A DNA stretch of 64,000 nucleotides from Neurospora crassa OR74A. Taxonomy: Eukaryota; Ascomycota; Sordariomycetes; Sordariales; Sordariaceae. Positions 11,740 to 22,487 of the stretch are shown here, in pieces. Both the position numbers and the translations under genes were made by a program. Below the pieces are notes generated by a model, which was given only the letters and a program-made list of their open reading frames with translations, ran no database searches and was not told where the DNA came from. The stretch is taken from positions 4,195,917 to 4,259,916 of the forward strand of contig NC_026501.1 in NCBI RefSeq assembly GCF_000182925.2, read 5' to 3'. Each line of letters starts with the position of its first letter. The stretch's first letter is position 1.

Positions 11740-12475
11740 ATGCACAGGCAGCAAGCCAGTCAAAACAGGGAAGCAGCGTTGTTTTCGTTAGCTTCTACAA
11801 ATGAGAGATGAGTGAAATCAACCTGATGACGGCATTTGGAGATTGGCACCTGTGACGTTGATTCGGCCCACTCCCAACGTTTAACGCTCATCCGTTCCCC
11901 TCCCAATGATCTGGCATCCGGGGGCGCCGCGATCTCTCGGTTCAGGCCGATCAGACCGGGACGCGCCAAGCATGAATTGCACCGGTCTCCCATCCGATTG
12001 CTTCTTCAGTCCTGGTTCATTGTTTGCAATTGCATAGACACGTAAATACCTGCTTGCGGTGATCAATGTCAAATATGCGACAACAGGTAGTGGGCATTCG
12101 TAGACCTGAATGCTTGTTTGATAGGCAGCAGTTTGGGGTCATGTGAAAGCAACAAGATCCGGACTGATTCGCTAGCAAATTGTGCAGTATAAGGTATTTA
12201 CACCACAACAACCAACATGTAACGTCAGCATCAACTTTGCGAAGCTCGGCGGGCACTTCCCACCTTCCAGCTCACCTGCGAAAACTCAGCATCAACTCCA
12301 CATACGACACGCTAGCTTCAGTTAGAATTCTCAACCATTGCTAAGTGCGGGTTCTTGCATTTCATTTCATGTCTTGAACCTGCTTTCAACCTGCATCATC
12401 GAGCTTCAAAAATATCAACCCAGACAACCCTGCATATTATAATATTTCAATCCTGCACCCGGCGTCCCATACATT
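11740..12475. other. Intergenic region, no gene recognised
   Basis: This lies between the Rid gene and the next plus-strand gene. The last ~200 nt (12270-12475) are C/A/T-rich and probably the leader of the downstream gene. No RNA gene or repeat was seen. Confidence 0.35.
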
Positions 12476-12985
12476 ATGTCCAACCCCCCCGTGCCTGTCA
12501 GTGGCAATCGAGGCGATGCGAAGCCCGACATCCGGCGCCAGTCCGCGTTATACAAGGTGAGTGACGAGTGACCCCATGCACAGCCTAAATCAGATTCACT
12601 AACACAAACCTCCAAGGTGGTCATGACTCCGATCATCTTCGTATCCTTCGTTATATCTCTTGCCATCGTCGATCTGAAGTACACTATGCATCGCTCTCAC
12701 TATCACGCCGAAAGACGGCCTAGCAGGCTGCCTCCATGGCTTCATCGCATAGTTTACAAGTATCGCCCATATCACTACACTGCCGTGGACGAGAACGGTA
12801 AACCAGTCGAGAATATGGACGGCTATTATCACAGCAAGCAGCGAAAACTCATGGCCATGGAAGCTGATGACGCCTTTCAGATGCGGCGTACTGTGGTTGC
12901 AAGTCTTGTGCTCGCGGGCATGGTTGCGATATGGGGAGCTTGGTGGACGTTGAGATGGGTGTTGGGAAAGGTCTGCTGGGTATGA
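12476..12985 (+). CDS. Small integral membrane protein of unknown function, 149 residues
   Basis: Exons 12476-12556 and 12617-12985 are joined over a 60-nt intron with a GTGAGT donor, a CACTAACAC branch region and an AAG acceptor. The intron falls exactly between codons. The protein has a short polar N-terminus (MSNPPVPVSGNRGD), a first hydrophobic helix (TPIIFVSFVISLAIVDL), a basic, His/Tyr-rich loop (HRSHYHAERRPSR, KYRPYHYTAVDENGKPVENM), and a second helix (TVVASLVLAGMVAIWGAWWTL). No catalytic motif is visible and I do not recognise the family. The canonical splice sites and a reading frame that becomes protein-like only after splicing support a real gene. Location in an organelle or the ER membrane is possible but not shown. 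Confidence 0.7.
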
Positions 12986-13299
12986 CGAGTTGCGTTGGGT
13001 TAGCCACCCACACGGAGCAGAAGAACAAGCGCATATCATACCCTTGTGGGAGAGCCTCATTTAGATCTTGAGATTTCTGGGGCATCTCATGTGCCAGCCT
13101 CTTGGACCTTCTCGTCGGCACTACAGATATAACAATGATATGAAAGCACATAACTTGATTACAACGAGGGAAACCAAAAGGACATCAATTTCAACCAACA
13201 ATCACTTCTGTTACGGTGTCTGCCCGCTTCCCCCTCGGGGAGCACTACTACATCCCTCCGCCGAGCATGCTTCACCTCTCTCAAAATCTGTTTCCTTCC

Positions 13300-13338
13300 A
13301 TCCTCCTCCTCCTCCTCCTCGTCCTCCTCCCCCTCCTC
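13300..13338. repeat. (TCC)n low-complexity tract
   Basis: Near-perfect TCC/CTC trinucleotide run with interruptions. It produces artificial Ser/Leu-rich or Glu-rich frames on the two strands. Confidence 0.85.
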
Positions 13339-14388
13339 CACTACCACTACAAACCCCCTAGTTCTACGCTCAACCAACCTTCTCGCCGCCTCCAGCTCCC
13401 CCCGACGTCGTTAATCTACACCTCAAAAACCAAGCCTCCGTCACGAACTCCATCGCCGTCGCGAACAGCTTGCCTTCAACTCCTTTCTCACTGACCGAGT
13501 CATCAACAATCAAACACCTAAGCCGACACGCCCCTCCTCCTTGATCTTCTTTATGCTCGGCATGCCCTTCTTGGACATCGGAGGACATGATACCTGCCCA
13601 GCCCGCGCCTTTCCCAGACTGGCCCTGGCCCAGGCCCAGGCAACAAGCACCAGCGGGCATGCGAGGTCCGCTATCTGACCCTCCACCACAGTGGGCCTTG
13701 CGGTCTTATGGAGTAGTGTACTTCCCGTTGATGAAAACGTGCGTGGCGGTTTTCGTAGCCCTGCAGCTGGGGCGTTGTCGTTGGTTCTACAAGCCTATCT
13801 CGGCGACTTAGCTTTTTTTGTTTTTCATAGAGTTGAAGGAGTGGTTAGGGACGTTCAGAATGAAGTGGCTTCGTTTCTGTGTGTCTATGTTGGGGTTTTG
13901 GGGTGGAAACACTGAAAAGAAAAACGAAGAAAAAAGAGGAGTCTCACCGTAGGACGGGGCTGTGGGTGAAGGGAAGAAGAGAGCAGGTAAGCGGGAGATG
14001 TTGCCGATAAGCGCGAGACATGGAAGGAGGACAAGGGAGGGGACAGGCAAGGGGGTATGCGTACTTGATGTTGTCTTTCATTTTCTTCTTCATTTCATTT
14101 TTTGTTTTTCTCCTAAACTGACTGTCCCCGGTTCCCGGGGGTCGCTCCCTGGACTGTTGTTGTTATCATTGCGATTCATCCCATCACTTTTCCTACGCAT
14201 TTCTCCATCATGACGAGGGTGGATGGAGAATTGCTAAGTTTATCAGGGAACCCTTTGTCCTTAGCCTGTTGAGCGGTCGGTTGGTGCCATGTATTCCAGT
14301 CTTGACCGCACAATGGATCTTCCCTTCGGACCCTCCCAACGGCAACCAGTATTAGTCTCCTTCGCTTGACTCCCCTTGGCAACTTGGG

Positions 14389-14418
14389 TCACCATCACCA
14401 TCACCATCACCATCACCA
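14389..14418. repeat. (CACCAT)n microsatellite
   Basis: Tandem ACCATC units, about five copies, in non-coding DNA. Confidence 0.85.
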
Positions 14419-15408
14419 ACAAGATTCCTATTCACTATCGTCAAGGAACTTGCCGTGTTTGTATGATAAGTCATGATATTTCTCATGCTTCTCTCCCGCG
14501 GTTGGCCAAAATCTAGATCTAGTCACCAAGGGTAGGTAGAGCAAAAGGGCACCCTTTATTCAGCCTCAAGATTCAACGAACCATACTAATGGGAGCCACC
14601 CCGACTAGCATAACCTGGTCGATGGTCGCTGATCAATGTAAATAGCAAAAAAAAAACAAAGACTTGCTTGAGATCATCGGGCTTGTGTGTGGGTGGTTGG
14701 GAATTTGGCCTCAGCCGGGTACTGCACCGCCAACTTCATCCCTTGCCTGCGATCCAGAAGCGAGTTCCTAGAAGCGCGCTCGAATATTTGCAGCAAGTCT
14801 ACTAGGACATATGTAGGGGGTTGAAGCGTGTCTTGACGTCTCACCAAGATACACAGCAAAGAGCCAACAACCTTTGAGTAGCCACGACGAGCTGGAACTA
14901 GATTCGGAACAACGGGTTGGTGAAACATGGACGTAAACACCAAGGAGCGGCACAGTGGATGAAGCGACAGTCGTTTGAGTGGAAAAGCAACGTGGATTGC
15001 GCGTTGTTGAACAACAAAAGACGTAGGAGAAACATCTCCCAGCCATGATATGTCCTAGTAGCTCTAATAAGGAGTAAGCAAATATTTTGTCCGTGTGGCT
15101 GATCTGTCTGGTGTCAGATTTGTACGCCCCATCCATGAAAGCTGGCCAGTCTCTTCCCTCAAAAGCAAAGTTGTAAACGGCAACAGAAAAGTAACCTCCA
15201 ACGCCCAAGAATGCATGTGTAGATGGTCCTGATGATGAAAAGTCTTACTGCAGCCTGTCCTCATTTCCCTAAAATCCCTGGGTTCCCACGTCAACGAGTA
15301 TAGCAGTAAGTAAAATTAGCAACGTGAATAAATCAGGCCCCACGGCAGAAATTAGTAGTGGCAAGGAATATGACAAAGTAGAAAGTTGCAAAGAAGACAT
15401 GGGAAATC

Positions 15409-16380
15409 TCAACGCCAGGTTCCGTGAATCCCACTCCGTCGACTGCTGTTGGATTTGAGGCCCACGTCTCCACTGACCATCAAGCTTTTCCATCGCGTTC
15501 CCACGCTCTTGCGGTCTTTTCCCATGCTGCGAGCGCAATCTTGCCAATCGGATTTTGTAAGCTTGAGCTTGTCCAGCACTAGCTCAACAAGAATACTATC
15601 CTCCTCGGAGCTCCACGGCTCTCCATCTTCTACAATTACGTCGGTTCCTGGCGCGGTAGCTTGTTGTTGGCTCTCGTTCGCATTGTCGGCGTGGAGCGCG
15701 TCATAGTCCGAATGGTCGAGCCCAAGAGGGATGATTTCTGGAGCTATGCGCGACCGTGGGGGGGTTTGTGGTCGGCTGCCAAATGGTGGTAGCAACTGGG
15801 GTGGTACAGAAGGCGTCGTCACTCGTTGTCGTTGTTGCGTTTGCCGCTGCGGCTGCTGTTGAGCTTGTTGCAGCTGATTGTTGTGCTGGTTCCCGTCGTG
15901 ATCTTGGTATTGATCTGAGTCTTGTTCATTGCTTTCTTCTCGTCCACGTTTGTCGTCCAGTGCGCGGTGGCGCCTATTGAGCCCCTTTAACGGAGGTGGC
16001 CGCTTGATGATGCGCTTGCGCTGGGAAGGCTGGTCGGCATTCCTAGATCCGTATGACTCGGAGGTTTTCCTTGCGCGCAAACGTAGCTTCACCGGAGGCA
16101 TCGCGTGAGACATGGGCGGGGTGAGTAGTTGCCCATGGGATATCGTTTGGGGAGTAATAGGCTGCGTTGCGATCGCCGGGCTCATGCTGCTGTGCTCGAG
16201 GAACGGATCGGAGGAGGTCATGAGAAACTGCAGAGACCGAGACGTGGTAAAGAGATTATTCAGATCAGCTGAAGCAGGCGCTTGTTTAGGGCTGGCAGGA
16301 GGTGAGACGAAAAGAGGTTGCTGAGGTCGTGTTTGTGGAAGTTGCGACAAGTCACAACCAAAGGCTGAAGGTAGCAGCAT
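15409..16380 (-). CDS. SANT/Myb-like DNA-binding protein
   Basis: Single-exon gene of 323 residues starting MLLPSAFGCDLSQLP. The frame stays open 61 codons further upstream to another ATG at 16563, but that part has no conserved look, so the inner start is preferred. The middle is Pro/Ser-rich, followed by a basic patch (RKRIIKRPPPLKGLNRRHR, a probable nuclear localisation signal) and a Gln-rich tract (QQAQQQPQRQTQQRQR). A C-terminal SANT/Myb-type repeat begins GEPWSSEEDSILVELV and ends SVGTRWKSLM, with the spaced tryptophans W..(W)..W typical of the fold. A nuclear DNA- or chromatin-binding role follows from the domain; targets are unknown. The promoter region carries a transposon about 600 bp upstream of the start. 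Confidence 0.75.
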   Translation of the reverse strand: MLLPSAFGCDLSQLPQTRPQQPLFVSPPASPKQAPASADLNNLFTTSRSLQFLMTSSDPFLEHSSMSPAIATQPITPQTISHGQLLTPPMSHAMPPVKLRLRARKTSESYGSRNADQPSQRKRIIKRPPPLKGLNRRHRALDDKRGREESNEQDSDQYQDHDGNQHNNQLQQAQQQPQRQTQQRQRVTTPSVPPQLLPPFGSRPQTPPRSRIAPEIIPLGLDHSDYDALHADNANESQQQATAPGTDVIVEDGEPWSSEEDSILVELVLDKLKLTKSDWQDCARSMGKDRKSVGTRWKSLMVSGDVGLKSNSSRRSGIHGTWR

Positions 16381-16983
16381 CTTGATTAGATGATCTGAAG
16401 CGCAGGTCACAGTCTTCAAGGAGGTCGCGAGATGTATAGTGTAGTGTAGGCGTCTTGGAAAACTCCAACCCCGAAGACGAAGAGGAAGAGTATGGCAGAC
16501 AAGCGCGCGCTCGTGTTCCTTGTTTTGGGATTGAGTTTTTGAGGTGGTTCCCGCTTGCGACAAGCGACGATGAGCGGCGCGCGCAAAGGGGTGTGTTGAT
16601 AGCTAACAAGAGGAGGCTTCCAGGACGATGACGTGCAGGAAGTTTGATTCAGTAGCCGATCAAGTGGAAGTTAAGGCTGAGAGCAGGAAGCTACGCGATA
16701 GGCTGAATAGACGTGTTCCAGGTGGTTGTTGTCGTGTAAAAGTCAGAAGAAAGTGACGAGGTCCTGATGAGGAATAATGCGCCTAATAAGACTCCCAGAG
16801 TGTCGTCCAGGGTTCACAGGGGACATGGCCGTTAGCCTACAGTCAGAAAAGTGGTTCGTGAGCGGGCCACATGATGGGGCGAGCAAGGGGGCGCCATGCT
16901 CTAGCACAGATCTACCAATGAAAAGCGCGAAGCTTAGGTAGGTACGCATGTGCTCCACCTGATGCTTTTCAGTGTCACCTCAC
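16381..16983. other. Upstream region of the SANT gene
   Basis: Probable promoter and leader of the minus-strand SANT gene, ending at the TA that borders the transposon. A TAGGTAGGTAC motif occurs at about 16936. No gene is seen. Confidence 0.4.
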
Positions 16984-16985
16984 TA

Positions 16986-17011
16986 CACCTCTGCCGGGGG
17001 AAAAAAGGTTA
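16986..17011 (+). repeat. Left terminal inverted repeat of the Tc1/mariner element
   Basis: 26 bp starting CACCTCTGCCGGGGG and ending AAAAAAGGTTA, identical to the reverse complement of 18466-18491. Confidence 0.95.
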
Positions 17012-18465
17012 AATTTCGTGACTTCTAGAGGTGGCAATAGTTTATTGGTTAGAGGTGGCAAAGCCGGCAAAGCCGGGTAGCCAATAATGAGGTAGAGGTA
17101 CTACTTCTAGCTATTTCTATAGCAAAATACATCGGCTTTATAAATAGGGACTTCTAGAGACCGGGAGTTAATATAATCCACTAACGTTGCATTACATTTT
17201 ACATTCATCCCATCCTCGATACCAAGCCTTACTATTACCCAATTACTCAACCCTTCTTATTCTAATATAATTATTTCTAATATATCTCGGCTTCTATCTC
17301 CTCTTCTAACGCCCAATATACCTCTATCTACTTTTACTAACCCTTCTACTCTAAAAAAGACTAAGAAATATCTTACCTAAGATTAGAGGATCGAAGTCCG
17401 GACCCTCCGAAAATATTAGTATTTTACTTTTAACTAAATTTCAAAAATTACCTCATTTTTTGTACAGCAAGTACAAAAGGCACTCGATAGCCCGGTTATT
17501 CCACAAAAAAGGAAGCCCCGCGTTAAAGGGATCCAGACTCCTAAGAAAAATTAATTTAATAAATAGATAAAAGCAGACCATTCTCGAAAATTTATTTCTT
17601 AGAGAGATCTTCCTTATTTTTTACCTCCTCCTCTAAATCTTTATAAAGAAGGAACCCTTACTAATATTCTCAATAATTTTGGATTTCAACGGAAAGTTCG
17701 CCTAAGAAAAATCTTTCTCTCTAAAAAGAGTAAAGAAATAAAGGTAAAGTAGTACTAAGAGATACTCTATCTCCACCCCCGGCTAGAGGATTAGGAAAGT
17801 ATTCTTTTCTCTAACGAAATTTGGGCAATTAATAATCCAATATAGAAGTAATAGGTTATTTTAAAAGCCGGAAAAAACCCTTCTAATTTTGCTTTACTAA
17901 AGAGAAAGCCTATTGGATAGATATTTTGGGGCTCTTTTATTGGAGGAAGGAAAGGACTAATCTTTTTTTGGGAAAAAGAGTTTGGAGGAGTTTCTACTTA
18001 GAAGTATATCTTCTTTATCCTTCCGATGGTAGTAGTTTTTTGTAAAGAGGAGTATATCTCGGCCTATTAGTAAGACAATGCCCCGAATTACAAAGCCAAA
18101 GTGACGTAAAGAGCGTGCGAATTAATAGAGATTCTACTCTTTAAGGTGAAGTTTCTAACTTACTCTCCAGATTTTAATCTAATTAAGAATGTATAGTATT
18201 GGCTAAAGTCTTACTTGGAGATGAATTATAATTTTTAGACCTTGAAAGAAAAGGAACTAAGAGAGGCTATTTAGAAGTCTTGGCAAGAGGTGCCGGAGGA
18301 TTTCTTATTTTTATTAATTCATTCGATGCCAAAAAGGATAGAAATAGTAATATCTACTAGAGGCGCTGCTATAGATTACTAGTATTACTGTACAATAAAT
18401 GGCTGGTTTCTCTATATAGTAATTCTAGTAAATTGTAGTCTTCTAGCGCCTTGGCTGTACCACGC

Positions 18466-18491
18466 TAACCTTTTTTCCCCCGGCAGAGGTG
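18466..18491 (-). repeat. Right terminal inverted repeat of the Tc1/mariner element
   Basis: 26 of 26 positions match the left end in inverted orientation. It is followed directly by the TA target duplication. Confidence 0.95.
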
Positions 18492-18493
18492 TA

Positions 18494-20240
18494 CACGTGT
18501 AGTGTACATATGTATTTGGGGTGCCTTGAGGCTTCCACTTCCGAGTGCCTCGACGAACCGAAGAGGCACCGATGCAACCATTCTTTCGTCGACTTGGAGT
18601 TCAGGCTGCCAAGGGAGCGATTTAATCTCGGCCGGCGAGAATGAACAGAAACTGGCGGCCGGAAAGGGACCGGGTGCGAAGGGAGCCGAACAGGCAAAGA
18701 CACATGGCCGATTGTGTCACTGAGGCGGATGACGCAGGAAAATGTAAAGGCGTCCAACGCCAGCCAAACGCGATGCACACGCGTAAGATCAAATGAGGTG
18801 ATTGACCAATGAAAACACACTGGGATGAGATGAAGGGCCGGAATTGTTTGGGATTGGCTTACAGGGTTTATCCATCTAACAGACGATGGATGGCGGGTCA
18901 ATCAGTCAGGTACCACATCGTGATGTGCGCCGACACTGTGGCTATATCCGGTTGATGGGAGTCCCTCTGATGCGTCCTCAAACCTTTGAGGCGATAGTAG
19001 CTCGTTCGGGTAGTGACGCTCAAGTTATTTGTGCCAAGGCGTGGTCTCAGATGGCATGAAACACAAAACAGCAACAGGCCTTGGCCATTCGACATTTCGG
19101 AGCCTCAGTCTTGGCACCGGTTCCGAAACCACCCCGTTTACGACGACTTACGAGCATCTGGCCCGTCGGCCGACAAACATCGTCTACTCTCATCCCTTCG
19201 GCGCTTATCGGAAATTGGAGACCTGGCCTATGGACAGGCTAACTGGTGGCAGTTTGAAAAACTGGCGTGAGTGACAGGAAGCCGTCAGCTCTCTTCACAA
19301 TCTCAACCTCCTGTTCCATCCCCCATCGTCTCACTCAGCGGAAATCGGAGCTCTTTATGCTTGTGAAGACACGCCAACAGTCAAGTGACTCGCCAAGCCA
19401 ACAAGACACTCCTTCTATCTCTCGTAAAACCGCAATCTATCTTCTCAAAGGAAGAAAAAGAAACCTGAGCCATTGAAGTACTCATGGGCCACAGTGTAAC
19501 AGTCCCCAAACCTTGAACCAGCTTCATCCCAGATACTGATACCGGAATTCTATACCCAGGAACAGGAGAGTCAGTAAGAGCATACCACCTACCATCTATC
19601 TCTGACCTTCGCCTGTTTTGCTGTCGTTTGATTCATGGAGATGAGTGGCCAAGGCTGCAGTATAACTGCAACGAGTTACGGTCAGGGCTGGCTTTTAGGG
19701 AATATAAACTAGAATCACCGTGGAGGACAAGAATGGTGCACCTTCAGGGAGGCATGCTATCTGTTTGATGTGGGCAAAGGCTCTGAGAAGTGCACTAGCA
19801 CACCGGATTGCATCTTTAGAATACCAGGTTCAGGTTCAAATCACCATCCATACACAGTTGTTCTAGGACGTGAAGAGCGAGTGCTCTGCACATCCATCCA
19901 AAAAAAGCAAAAGACCTGTAGTCAACCAAACGAGAAACCGGGAGTGCAAACCTTTTCTCTTCACCTTCTAGCTTATCCCAACCTGAGTCTTTCCTCCCCC
20001 ACGCCCGTGGGCACACAGCACCCATTCACCTTCCATGATGACCATGGAGATAGATTCTTTCTGCCCATGGTATAATAACGTTGATAGCCACCCAGTCTAC
20101 AGTCATTCCTTCCCTCTTGTTCTCTGTAACGTCTATTTTGTCGACCATAATCTACCCGCTTTCTCCATTTACTTTGGCCTTTTTCACCACTTCCACCACC
20201 GACAGTCACTAACCTCACCCGGAGTCAGTGTCATATCCCC
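18494..20240. other. Intergenic region upstream of the ZZ-like finger gene
   Basis: Normal base composition returns immediately outside the transposon. Frames on both strands (for example 18443-18901 minus) have no motif. The part from about 19960 is C/T-rich and probably the leader of the next gene. A GGTTCAAATC string near 19829 is not a tRNA (no A box or stem). Confidence 0.4.
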
Positions 20241-22487
20241 ATGGACTCAAAGAGCGGTCAATACACCAGGATTAGGTGTGCTGGCACCAAAAGAAAAGCC
20301 GCCGAAATCACAGCAAAGAGTGGTCCAAAAAGAAAACCTTCCCATCAGGGGTGGGAGAAGCGCTTTGGGAAAATCCAGATGTGCGACACATGCAATCGGA
20401 GGGCACCAGACTTCCTCCTCCGCTGCAAAGTTTGCCCCTTTTATGTCTGCAAACTGTGTGTCTTTGCAAAGGTGCTGGATGGGGACGGCAGGCATTTCGT
20501 TGACATTGCCGAAACGGACTGGAGTACAACGGAACCGGCACCGAAGCGTACGATCAAAAGACCACGCGCTACCGCTCGCGCCCAGCCCAGCAATGCGGAC
20601 ACAACCTCTTCACTCTCAGTCTCCTCTTCACCCTCTATCCAACACCAACCGCAACTGCCCTCTTTGCGCACCCTGTTTCCTCCCGAATGCTTCCCGGCCC
20701 CCACAAGTGCTACAATGCCACGCCGTCAAGCGGATGGAGATGAAGACGAGGACTACACGCCCCATTCTAAAAGGCAGAAGTCTCTACCTCACAGAGCCAG
20801 TCAAGAAGAGCCATCGGCTACCAACCCCCAGTGTTCTGAATCACGGTTTGATTTCGAACTTGACGCAGCTTACACTGCGGCTAGTTATCGCCCCAACCCG
20901 CGCAGATCAGCGACAGTTGCCTACGATCGCATTAGCCAGACCAATCGCACCCCACGACAACCTCGCCGCGTTGAGCAGCAAGAGGAACTTGCTCAGCGTC
21001 AGCAAAGTGAACCCCGTCGCAAAATACAACAGAACCAATGTGTCGACGAACTACAACCCTCTCCCAATCACGTTACAAGTGAAGTCAGTCGCGTTTCACG
21101 TCACCTACACTTCACTGGACCGCAGCAGCAGCAGCAGCAGCAGCATTATCGTCATGTCCCGCAGAGCCAAACCTCCAGCAACGTTCCCGTCAAACCTTCC
21201 CCTCTGAGCAACATGTCTTTACTCAGGGATTTCGAACATCTGCCGACTGAGCTCACTGCCGCGTCTGGTCGACCCGTTCGCGGCGCAATGGCGAGGGCTC
21301 TGGACCGTATGAGCAACCAGAATCAGGCCGGCAGTTCAACCGCTGTCCATCTCGTTGGGGAGGACTTCCGATCCGATTCACGACCAGCGAAATCCCCCAT
21401 CTCCCGCGAGCAACAGCGCAAACAGAACCTGATCATGGTTCTTTACCGAAGCATCTTCGACTCCAAGCTGAAAGAATTCCCCTCCCTCATGACCTTCCAT
21501 CCCATTCCCGACACCTGGCAAGAACCCTCACCCCGCGCTAGTTCCGCCCCTCCTCCTCAGTCCTTCAACAACAACATCCCCCAACGCGCCGATTTCGACG
21601 CCTTCCACCAGCACAGTCTCAACTCGATCTTGCGCATGAAAACCCCCTATGGCGGCCCTGCGGTCCCAATCCCGCCCCTGGGCTACGAAAGCTATTCCTT
21701 CCAAAACTACCCCTCCACCCACAAGACCAATGAATATCACTCGACAGCAGCAGACGTCTTTGGCCAGGCCGTCCCCTCGCTGCGCACCACGCCCAAATAC
21801 CACCCGACAAACGACATGACGCCCGAGGAAATCCAGCGCTACCACAACGATCGGCGGCTGTTCGTTAAGATGAAGGCTGCCTGGGTTGATAACGACAAGA
21901 TTCTGCGACTCCGGGAGCAAAAGGGGGATGAGGAGGCACTCCAGACGCTCTGGAATGTTGCCCAGGTGTTTAGAGCGAGAAACCCAGTTAATCCGAGTGC
22001 GGAGAGTGTTAAGTGGTTTGTGGATAAGAGGGATGAGATCTTGAGGCCGAGGGGACGGAGTCAGCGCCAGAGCGCCAGCGCCCCTGCTGGGGAGGGAGGC
22101 GGCGCCAGCGGCAATGTTGAAGACCTACTTGACGCGGCGGTTGTGGCAGAGAAGATGGAAATAGAGCTGGAGCCAATGGACGTGGAAGAGCTGGAGAATG
22201 AGCTTGGGAACCAGGAGATGCCGCAGGCTGAGAACGACAATGATGGTGATGATGAACATGACGTTGATGAACTAGCGCCGGCGTTCGGAATGCTGCAGCA
22301 GCTGGAGCAGCAGCATCAACAGCAACAAGCTTTGGTGAGCCATAGCATTCATTACCAAGATTACGATGCCGACGTTGACACCCCGGAGACACAGAGCGAG
22401 ACTGACGAGCAGGAAAGACATGGACGCGCTCATTCTGAGCGAACGCAAAGCAAGGGGAGGCTCGGTATCAATGATCTCCTTAACTAG
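20241..22487 (+). CDS. Uncharacterised protein with an N-terminal ZZ-like zinc finger
   Basis: Single-exon gene of 748 residues. Cysteines at 48, 51, 62, 65, 70 and 73, with GRH at 83-85, give C-x2-C-x10-C-x2-C-x4-C-x2-C-x11-H, close to a ZZ-type zinc finger. Basic stretches before and after it (KRKAAEITAKSGPKRK, KRTIKRPRATAR) look like nuclear localisation signals. A long low-complexity middle includes polyglutamine near residue 294. A more ordered segment at about 390-600 (beginning QNLIMVLYRSIFDSKLKEFP and including MTPEEIQRYHNDRRLF) is probably the conserved core. The C-terminus is acidic with further Gln runs. I do not recognise this core family; a nuclear protein-binding role is inference from the finger and signals. 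A 390-codon frame at 20035-21207 overlaps in another frame and is treated as a shadow. Confidence 0.78.
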   Translation: MDSKSGQYTRIRCAGTKRKAAEITAKSGPKRKPSHQGWEKRFGKIQMCDTCNRRAPDFLLRCKVCPFYVCKLCVFAKVLDGDGRHFVDIAETDWSTTEPAPKRTIKRPRATARAQPSNADTTSSLSVSSSPSIQHQPQLPSLRTLFPPECFPAPTSATMPRRQADGDEDEDYTPHSKRQKSLPHRASQEEPSATNPQCSESRFDFELDAAYTAASYRPNPRRSATVAYDRISQTNRTPRQPRRVEQQEELAQRQQSEPRRKIQQNQCVDELQPSPNHVTSEVSRVSRHLHFTGPQQQQQQQHYRHVPQSQTSSNVPVKPSPLSNMSLLRDFEHLPTELTAASGRPVRGAMARALDRMSNQNQAGSSTAVHLVGEDFRSDSRPAKSPISREQQRKQNLIMVLYRSIFDSKLKEFPSLMTFHPIPDTWQEPSPRASSAPPPQSFNNNIPQRADFDAFHQHSLNSILRMKTPYGGPAVPIPPLGYESYSFQNYPSTHKTNEYHSTAADVFGQAVPSLRTTPKYHPTNDMTPEEIQRYHNDRRLFVKMKAAWVDNDKILRLREQKGDEEALQTLWNVAQVFRARNPVNPSAESVKWFVDKRDEILRPRGRSQRQSASAPAGEGGGASGNVEDLLDAAVVAEKMEIELEPMDVEELENELGNQEMPQAENDNDGDDEHDVDELAPAFGMLQQLEQQHQQQQALVSHSIHYQDYDADVDTPETQSETDEQERHGRAHSERTQSKGRLGINDLLN

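Larger units (their letters stand above)
12986..15408. other. Intergenic region with low-complexity tracts; possible unresolved short exon
   Basis: This contains a (TCC)n-rich tract near 13300-13338 and a hexanucleotide tract near 14389-14418. Around 13425-13670 one plus-strand frame reads RHELHRRREQLAFNSFLTD... and continues for about 80 codons, which is more protein-like than its surroundings. I could not join it to a start or to other exons, so it is not called as a gene. The rest shows nothing I can support. Confidence 0.3.
16986..18491. mobile_element. Tc1/mariner-type DNA transposon, decayed by RIP-like mutation
   Basis: 1506-bp element. The first 26 bp (from CACCTCTGCCGGGGG) and last 26 bp are a perfect inverted repeat, bordered on both sides by TA (16984-16985 and 18492-18493), the target duplication of the Tc1/mariner superfamily. 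The interior, read on the plus strand, keeps recognisable pieces of a DDE transposase: a helix-turn-helix-like part with GFQRKVRLRK near 17690, WGSFIGGRKGL-like near 17930, a DNAPNHKAK-like piece near 18075, and SPDFNLIKNV (compare SPDLNPIENVW) near 18165. Many TAG/TAA stops and frame breaks make it non-functional. The interior is AT-rich, with TpA in excess and CpA/TpG depleted; for example 17581-17640 has five TpA and no CpA or TpG. The outer ~100 bp on the left keep CpA/TpG. Confidence 0.9.

Noticed and set aside
13159-13377. Glu-rich minus-strand frame
   Set aside because: It is produced by the (TCC)n tract read in reverse.
16380-16563. 61-residue N-terminal extension of the SANT protein
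   Set aside because: The extra residues have no coding character and the inner ATG opens the coherent protein; kept only as an alternative start.
19820-19850. GGTTCAAATC string like a tRNA B box
   Set aside because: No A box at the right distance and no acceptor or T stem can be drawn.
20035-21207. 390-codon frame overlapping the start of the ZZ-like finger gene in another frame
   Set aside because: The alternative frame loses the Cys pattern, starts in the C/T-rich leader and has no motif; the 748-residue frame is longer and coherent.
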